From Pseudomonas sp. (GTDB lineage: Bacteria; Pseudomonadota; Gammaproteobacteria; Pseudomonadales; Pseudomonadaceae): a DNA stretch of 6,369 bases. The notes beneath the pieces are model-generated. The model was not told the DNA's origin. It searched no databases and saw nothing but the letters and a program-made list of their open reading frames with translations. The stretch spans positions 1-6,369 of the forward strand of contig JAPLSD010000189.1 in the NCBI GenBank assembly GCA_026398835.1, given 5' to 3'. Position numbers and translations under genes: made by a program. Below, piece after piece: positions 1-4,094 of this stretch (position 1 is the stretch's first letter; each line of letters starts with the position of its first letter).

Positions 1-899
1 CTGACCAGCACCGGCAAGCCGGCGACCAGCGCTTCAAGCAAGACCGTACCGGTGTTTTCGTTGTAGGCCGGGTGGATCAACAGATCGGCGCCCAACAGGA
101 ATCGCGGAATATCGCTGCGGCCCTTGAGGAACTGCACCTGATCACCCAGCCCGAGTGTCGCACTCTGCAATTGGAATACTTTGGGGTCGTCCTGGCCGAT
201 TACAAATAGCCGGGTGCGTTTCTTCAATTCAGCTGGCAGTGCCGCCAGCGCCTTGAGACTGCGATCGACGCCTTTGGTCTTGAAACCGGAACCGATCTGC
301 ACCAGTAGCAGATCATCATCGGCCAGTTTGAATTCCCGACGGAACTGGGTGCGAATTTCAGCCGCATTGGCCGGTGCGCGACGGTCCTGAGCGATACCTG
401 GCGGCAGCAGGTGGAAGCGCTGCAATGGGGTGTCGTAGTGCTTGATGAACAGCGGCTGCTGGACTTCGGAAATCATCAGGATTTCGGTTTTGGCGTCTCT
501 AGCGAACACCGCGCGCTCGTACTCGGCGAAGTGCCGGTAGCGACCCCAGCGGCGATAGAGCGAGTTGCGCAGGTTCTGAGCCTTATCCTCAAAACAGCCG
601 TCGGCGGCGTAGTACACGTCCAGTCCCGGCATCTTGTTGAAACCGATCAAGCGGTCAATCGGACGCTTCGCCAGATCGGCCTCCATCCAGGCGCTGAGTT
701 TCTCGTTGCGCCGATGGTTGAAAATCGCTTTGACCGGCGCCACCAGCACTTCGAAACCCGGCGGAATATCGCCTTCCCAGATCAGCGTGTAGACGCGAAT
801 CTGATGTCCGCGCTGCTGGCATTCCAAGGCAATACGCATGAAATCGCGCTGCAAACCACCAAACGGGAAGTATTTATAAAGGACAAAAGCCAGTTGCAT
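1..899 (-). CDS. waaG: Lipopolysaccharide core glycosyltransferase WaaG (GT4 family), 3' end outside window
   Basis: This enzyme transfers the first outer-core hexose from a UDP-sugar to heptose II of the LPS inner core, on the cytoplasmic side of the inner membrane. In E. coli the sugar is glucose; in P. aeruginosa the corresponding position carries galactosamine, so the donor is uncertain here. The frame is open from the ATG at 899-897 to the window edge, giving 299 residues of an expected 370 or so. It begins MQLAFVLYKYFPFGGLQRDF, with the N-terminal glycine-rich FGGLQRDF at residues 13-20. It also has GFNKMPGLDVYYAAD (86-100), PPGI (166-169), GSGFKTKGVDRS with donor-phosphate lysines 207/209 (203-214), and the GT4 EX7E pair at Glu281 and Glu289 in HPAYNENTGTVLLEA. 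These are the same Glu positions as I recall in E. coli WaaG. About 75 C-terminal residues are missing only because the window ends. The ATG overlaps the waaC stop (TGATG) and has a GAGGAG 8 bases upstream. The kinase gene waaP would be expected next, outside the window. Confidence 0.94.
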   Translation of the reverse strand, partial: MQLAFVLYKYFPFGGLQRDFMRIALECQQRGHQIRVYTLIWEGDIPPGFEVLVAPVKAIFNHRRNEKLSAWMEADLAKRPIDRLIGFNKMPGLDVYYAADGCFEDKAQNLRNSLYRRWGRYRHFAEYERAVFARDAKTEILMISEVQQPLFIKHYDTPLQRFHLLPPGIAQDRRAPANAAEIRTQFRREFKLADDDLLLVQIGSGFKTKGVDRSLKALAALPAELKKRTRLFVIGQDDPKVFQLQSATLGLGDQVQFLKGRSDIPRFLLGADLLIHPAYNENTGTVLLEALVAGLPVLV

Positions 900-1963
900 C
901 AGCGCAGCTCCTCAGCCAGTAACAACGTGCTTAATTGGCTTGCGACACGCTCGGGATTCAAGCGAGTGAAGCACAACGGCCACTCGCGCTTCAGGTCGAA
1001 CCGCTGCTGGTCTTCAGCCGTCGGTTGATAAGTGCATTTCTTTTGCAGGCAAGGCGCGCAGCTTGGGAAGTCGCTCGCCAGATGGATCTGACTCTTGCCG
1101 TAAGCGCCGGTCAGCCCCGGATTGGTCGGACCGAACAGCGACAGGGTCGGCACATCCAGCGCCGCCGCCAAGTGCCCGAGGCCAGTGTCCACCGCGACAC
1201 AGGCCTGCGCGCTGGCCAGAACCTTGGCCACACCGGCCAGATTGAGCTTGGGCAGCACTTGAGCGTTACTCAGACCGCTGGCAATACGTTCAGCCCGGGC
1301 CTTCTCGGCCGGATTTCCCCATGGCAGTTTCACCTCGACGCCCAACTGGCCCATGCGCTCAGTGAGTTCGCGCCAATAAGCTTCGGGCCAATGCTTGGTG
1401 TCCCACGTGGTGCCGTGCAGGAACAGCACAAACGGATTTTTGCGCGGCAGCTCAACCAGTTTCTCGACACTAAGGCCGTAGTCGCCGAGGCCTTTGGGCA
1501 GGTCATAGCCCAGCGCCACCGCGAACAACTGACGCACGCGCTCTACCGCGTGCTGTCCACGGGCCACCGCCAGACGCCGCGAATAAAAGCGCGCAGCCAA
1601 GGGTTCGCGGGCCGACTGCTTATCCAGCCCGGCCACCGGAGCCTGGACGTAACGGGTCAGCCAGGCGCTTTTCAGCAAGCCTTGAGCGTCGATCACCAGG
1701 TCATATTTAGTCGCGCGAATGCTTTGTTTGAAACGCCGCCACTCGCCACTTTTGAGGGTCTGCCAGATGTTCTGGCGCCATCGACGGATCGCCACCGGAA
1801 TCACTTTGCCGACAGCCGGGTGCCAGGTTGGAATCTCGGCAAAGCCTTCTTCCACCACCCAGTCAAATTTGATCCCGGGGATCGCCCGCGCCGCGTCGGT
1901 CAATGCCGGCAGCGCGTGAATCACATCACCCAGGGAGGACGTCTTGATCAACAATACCCGCAA
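899..1963 (-). CDS. waaC: LPS heptosyltransferase I, WaaC (GT9), TTG start
   Basis: WaaC transfers L-glycero-D-manno-heptose from ADP-heptose to the Kdo of Kdo2-lipid A, the first heptose step of inner-core assembly, at the cytoplasmic face of the inner membrane. The protein is 354 residues, normal for the family. The N-terminal segment RVLLIKTSSLGDVIHALPAL places Asp13 at the position of the catalytic base in E. coli WaaC. DTKHWPEAYW (188-197) carries the donor-binding Lys190. AVDTGLGHLAAAL (257-269) and LFGPTNPGLTG (276-286) are the GT9 nucleotide-sugar signatures. Near the C-terminus there is a CxxCxxxxC cluster (Cys302, 305, 310). I chose the TTG at 1963-1961 because homologues begin M-RVLLIKTSSLGD. 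The nearest in-frame ATG lies 15 codons upstream, well inside waaF, and would add unrelated sequence. The start follows the waaF stop by one base, and the TGA stop overlaps the waaG ATG. Confidence 0.96.
   Translation of the reverse strand: MRVLLIKTSSLGDVIHALPALTDAARAIPGIKFDWVVEEGFAEIPTWHPAVGKVIPVAIRRWRQNIWQTLKSGEWRRFKQSIRATKYDLVIDAQGLLKSAWLTRYVQAPVAGLDKQSAREPLAARFYSRRLAVARGQHAVERVRQLFAVALGYDLPKGLGDYGLSVEKLVELPRKNPFVLFLHGTTWDTKHWPEAYWRELTERMGQLGVEVKLPWGNPAEKARAERIASGLSNAQVLPKLNLAGVAKVLASAQACVAVDTGLGHLAAALDVPTLSLFGPTNPGLTGAYGKSQIHLASDFPSCAPCLQKKCTYQPTAEDQQRFDLKREWPLCFTRLNPERVASQLSTLLLAEELR
908..913 (-). promoter_or_regulatory. Ribosome binding site of waaG inside the 3' end of waaC
   Basis: The minus strand reads GAGGAG, then CTGCGCTG, then ATG, giving an 8-base spacer. 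This is a strong Shine-Dalgarno match, and it fixes the waaG start at 899. It lies within the last codons of waaC (encoding the Glu-Glu-Leu-Arg end). A ribosome terminating at the overlapping TGA would therefore be sitting on the waaG initiation region. Confidence 0.75.
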
Positions 1964-1964
1964 C

Positions 1965-2999
1965 TTACTGAACCTCGACCACAGAGCCCAGCAACCGCTG
2001 CAAGGCATCGACCACCGATTGCGGCAGGAGCTGGCGCAAGCAGTTGTAATGGCCGAAACGGCAGGTGCGATCAAAACACGGGCTGCACTCGATACCCAAC
2101 CGGACAATCTCGACCTTCTCGGCCAACGGCGGGGTGAAGCCTGGCGACGTCGAGCCGTAGACCGCCACCAGCGGCCGATTCAACGCAGCCGCCACGTGCA
2201 TCAGGCCTGAATCGTTGGACACCACCGCATCCGCGCACGACAGTAAGTCGATGGCCTCGGCCAGCGAGGTGCCGCCACTGAGGTTCACCGATTCTTCACG
2301 CAGACCGGGAATCAGTCGCGCGCGAATGTCTTCGCCGACGGCATGATCATTTTTCGAACCGAACAACCAGACTTGCCAACCCTCGCGAATTTTCGCCTCG
2401 GCGACCTTGGCATAATGCTCGGACGGCCAGCGCTTGGACTCACCGAACTCGGCACCCGGGCACAGCGCAAGCACCGGACGATCCAGCTCCAGGCCGAATT
2501 TGGCCAAGGCAGCGTCGCGAGTGGCGTGATCGATTTGCAGCGACGGCCGCGGATACGGTTTGGGCAACTCGGCACCCGACTCATAGGCCAGGGCCATGAA
2601 GCGTTCGATCATCAACGGGTAACGTTCTTTATCAAGCGTTCGCACATCGTTGAGCAGGCCATAGCGAAACTCGCCACGCCAGCCCGTGCGTTTAGCAATA
2701 CCGGCAAAAAACGGCACCAGCGCCGATTTCAGCGAGTTGGGCAGCAAAATCGCCTGGTCGTACTGACCGGCCAACGATTTACCGATGCGCCGACGGGTTG
2801 CCAGTTCGAGCACGCCATGGCCGAGCGGAAAGCTCAAGGCCTGCCGCACTTCGGGCATGCGTTCAAGGATCGGCCGACTCCACTCGGGAGCCAGCACGTC
2901 GATTTCGCACTGCGGATGGCGTTGTTTCAGACACTGGAAAAGTGTCTGGGCCATCACCATGTCACCGACCCAGCTGGGCCCAACGATCAGAATTCTCAT
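1965..2999 (-). CDS. waaF: LPS heptosyltransferase II, WaaF (GT9)
   Basis: WaaF adds the second L-glycero-D-manno-heptose from ADP-heptose to heptose I, directly after the WaaC reaction. The protein is 344 residues, full length for the family. It opens with MRILIVGPSWVGDMVMAQTL, the WaaF version of the GT9 N-terminus, with Asp13 in the position of the WaaC catalytic Asp. Further signatures are LPNSLKSAL (86-94), CPGAEFGESKRWP (180-192, with the donor-contacting Lys189), SNDSGLMHVAAAL (261-273) and GSTSPGFTPPL (282-292). A C-terminal cysteine cluster follows (Cys305, 308, 313, 320; CxxCx4Cx6C). The reading frame stays open 33 codons further upstream, but the ATG at 2999 is where homologues begin; the extension would run through the intergenic hairpin. 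The ribosome binding site is weak (GTGGATAAC before the ATG). It ends with TAA one base before waaC. It is the first gene of the waaF-waaC-waaG cluster. Confidence 0.96.
   Translation of the reverse strand: MRILIVGPSWVGDMVMAQTLFQCLKQRHPQCEIDVLAPEWSRPILERMPEVRQALSFPLGHGVLELATRRRIGKSLAGQYDQAILLPNSLKSALVPFFAGIAKRTGWRGEFRYGLLNDVRTLDKERYPLMIERFMALAYESGAELPKPYPRPSLQIDHATRDAALAKFGLELDRPVLALCPGAEFGESKRWPSEHYAKVAEAKIREGWQVWLFGSKNDHAVGEDIRARLIPGLREESVNLSGGTSLAEAIDLLSCADAVVSNDSGLMHVAAALNRPLVAVYGSTSPGFTPPLAEKVEIVRLGIECSPCFDRTCRFGHYNCLRQLLPQSVVDALQRLLGSVVEVQ
1973..1976 (-). promoter_or_regulatory. Probable ribosome binding site supporting the TTG start of waaC
   Basis: GAGG lies within the penultimate codons of waaF, 9 bases before the TTG at 1963-1961. 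It is the only purine-rich Shine-Dalgarno-like stretch in range and is compatible with that start. It is a modest match, so initiation may depend mainly on ribosomes finishing waaF one base upstream. Confidence 0.5.
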
Positions 3000-3001
3000 A
3001 G

Positions 3002-3010
3002 TTATCCACA
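3002..3010 (+). promoter_or_regulatory. Perfect DnaA-box match (TTATCCACA) in the waaF leader
   Basis: The nine bases match the high-affinity DnaA box consensus TTATNCACA exactly. They sit 3 bases upstream of the waaF ATG, overlapping its putative ribosome-binding region on the other strand. Only one perfect copy was noticed; a poorer match, TTATCCAGG, lies at 3058-3066. By itself a single box does not make an origin. It may be a DnaA regulatory or titration site, or chance; roughly 0.05 such 9-mers per exact sequence are expected in a random window of this size on two strands. Confidence 0.3.
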
Positions 3011-3016
3011 AACGAG

Positions 3017-3052
3017 CGGGGAGGCACGACCAGTGACCCGGTTGCCTCCCCG
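3017..3052 (-). terminator. Inverted repeat between ilvE and waaF, likely transcription terminator
   Basis: CGGGGAGGCA (3017-3026) and TGCCTCCCCG (3043-3052) form a perfect 10-bp GC-rich stem around a 16-base loop, which can itself pair ACC with GGT. It begins 18 bases beyond the ilvE stop codon, as expected for the ilvE terminator. On the minus strand the sequence after the stem is CTCGTTTGTG, only moderately T-rich. On the plus strand it is TCTTATTTAT, which is better. It could therefore be bidirectional, or a leaky terminator that lets part of ilvE transcription enter waaF. A REP-type element or an RNA-stabilising 3' hairpin are alternatives. Confidence 0.55.
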
Positions 3053-3069
3053 TCTTATTTATCCAGGCT

Positions 3070-3993
3070 TTATTTGACCAGTGTACGCCACTCGGCATGG
3101 GCGGATGTTTGGCCGCTGACCAGATCGAAGTAAGCCTTTTGCAATTTTTCGGTCACCGGACCTCGACTGCCAATGCCAATACTGCGGCCATCGACTTCGC
3201 GGATCGGTGTCACTTCCGCGGCGGTACCGGTGAAAAACGCTTCGTCGGCGATGTACACCTCGTCGCGGGTAATACGTTTTTCGACAAACCTGATCCCCAG
3301 CTCACTGGCCAGCGACAGGATCGTACTGCGGGTGATGCCATTCAGGCAGGCCGTGACGTCCGGGGTGTATAGCACGCCATCCTTGACCAGAAACACATTC
3401 TCGCCCGAGCCTTCGGCCACGAAACCTTCCGGGTCCAGCAACAGCGCTTCGTCGGCACCGCCGGACAAGGCTTCCTGCAACGCCAGCATCGAGTTGATGT
3501 AATGACCATTGGCCTTGGCCCGGGTCATGGAAATGTTCACGTGGTGCCGGGTGAAAGAACTGGTGCGGACCTTGATCCCGGTACGCAGCGCTTCTTCGCC
3601 CATATAAGCGCCCCAGCTCCAGGGCGCGATGATCACGTGGACTTTCAAACCGGTGGCGCGCAGCCCCATGGCTTCCGACCCGTAGAACACCATCGGACGG
3701 ATGTAGGCGCTGTCCAGATTATTCTCGCGCACCGCGAGGCGGGTCGCTTCGTTGATTTCGTCTTTAGAGAACGGGATCTTCATGCCCATGATGTGGGCCG
3801 AATCAAACAGACGATCGGTGTGCGCCTGCAAGCGAAAAATCGCCGTGCCTTGGAGGGTTTCGTAGGCGCGCACGCCTTCGAACACGCCCATACCGTAATG
3901 CAGGGTATGGGTCAGCACGTGGGTGGTGGCGTCTCGCCACGGGACCAGCTTTCCGTCATACCAGATAACGCCATCACGATCGGCCATCGACAT
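3070..3993 (-). CDS. ilvE: Branched-chain amino acid aminotransferase IlvE (class IV, PLP)
   Basis: IlvE is a cytoplasmic PLP enzyme that interconverts valine, leucine and isoleucine with their 2-oxo acids, using glutamate/2-oxoglutarate. It is the last step of branched-chain amino acid synthesis. The 307-residue product has the fold-type IV layout. The N-terminal domain includes THTLHYGMGVFEGVRAYE (28-45) and Arg61 in HTDRL, likely contacting the PLP phosphate. The PLP-binding Lys160 lies in SMTRAKANGHYINS with Tyr165. The class IV signature EGSGENVF starts at Glu194, and GITRSTIL (219-226) and TGTAAEVTPI (255-264) form the cofactor and substrate loops. These Lys, Tyr and Glu positions are each one higher than the E. 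coli IlvE numbering I recall (159, 164, 193). The start at 3993 is supported by AGGAG 7 bases upstream; a second Met at codon 3 is poorly spaced. No leader peptide of an attenuator type was seen. It sits alone between two hairpin-containing gaps. D-amino acid transaminase and aminodeoxychorismate lyase are relatives, but the length and motifs favour IlvE. Confidence 0.97.
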   Translation of the reverse strand: MSMADRDGVIWYDGKLVPWRDATTHVLTHTLHYGMGVFEGVRAYETLQGTAIFRLQAHTDRLFDSAHIMGMKIPFSKDEINEATRLAVRENNLDSAYIRPMVFYGSEAMGLRATGLKVHVIIAPWSWGAYMGEEALRTGIKVRTSSFTRHHVNISMTRAKANGHYINSMLALQEALSGGADEALLLDPEGFVAEGSGENVFLVKDGVLYTPDVTACLNGITRSTILSLASELGIRFVEKRITRDEVYIADEAFFTGTAAEVTPIREVDGRSIGIGSRGPVTEKLQKAYFDLVSGQTSAHAEWRTLVK

Positions 3994-4000
3994 GATTCAG

Positions 4001-4005
4001 CTCCT
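4001..4005 (-). promoter_or_regulatory. Strong ribosome binding site of ilvE
   Basis: The minus strand reads GAGGAG, then CTGAATC, then ATG; the AGGAG core is 7 bases before the ATG at 3993-3991. This decides the start between Met1 and the Met at codon 3, which would be 13 bases away. The site lies just 6 bases beyond the end of the upstream stem-loop. Confidence 0.8.
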
Positions 4006-4011
4006 CAGCAA

Positions 4012-4048
4012 TCCTGCCCGCAGGCGTAAGCCTGCCGGGTAAACAGGA
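4012..4048 (-). other. Compound stem-loop in the glnE-ilvE gap (ilvE leader)
   Basis: In plus-strand coordinates, GCAGGC (4020-4025) pairs with GCCTGC (4030-4035) around a four-base loop. CCC (4017-4019) pairs with GGG (4037-4039) past a one-base bulge. TCCTG (4012-4016) pairs with CAGGA (4044-4048) past a four-base bulge. That gives 14 base pairs in three stacked segments. No T-run follows on the minus strand, so it is not a textbook intrinsic terminator for glnE. Its position 6 bases before the ilvE ribosome binding site is compatible with a leader structure that affects translation or mRNA decay. The other 46 bases of the gap upstream (4049-4094) show only a weak promoter-like pair. Confidence 0.45.
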
Positions 4049-4094
4049 CGAGCCATCAGCGGCCCGCCGGATACGTTCTATAGCTTGACCGGTT

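Noticed and set aside
935..2137. 400-codon open frame on the plus strand, antisense to waaC and the end of waaF
   Set aside because: It mirrors real genes whose motifs are unmistakable on the minus strand. Its translation is rich in Arg, Gln and His with no recognisable domain, as is typical of antisense frames in GC-rich Pseudomonas DNA.
2343..3077. 244-codon plus-strand frame across waaF and the intergenic hairpin
   Set aside because: It is an antisense shadow of waaF, with no homology recognised; it also reads through the inverted repeat and the DnaA box.
3000..3098. Longer waaF start giving a 33-residue N-terminal extension (ATG at 3098)
   Set aside because: The extension would run through the hairpin and into the end of ilvE, has no family resemblance, and homologues start at MRILIVGPSWVGD.
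3191..3205. 15-base exact repeat TCGACTTCGCGGATC, also at 6001-6015
   Set aside because: Both copies encode the short peptide Ile-Arg-Glu-Val-(Asp/Glu) in ilvE and glnE with the same preferred codons; coincidence of coding is sufficient.
3502..4029. 175-codon plus-strand frame antisense to ilvE
   Set aside because: It is His/Gly/Arg-rich mirror coding of ilvE with no domain seen.
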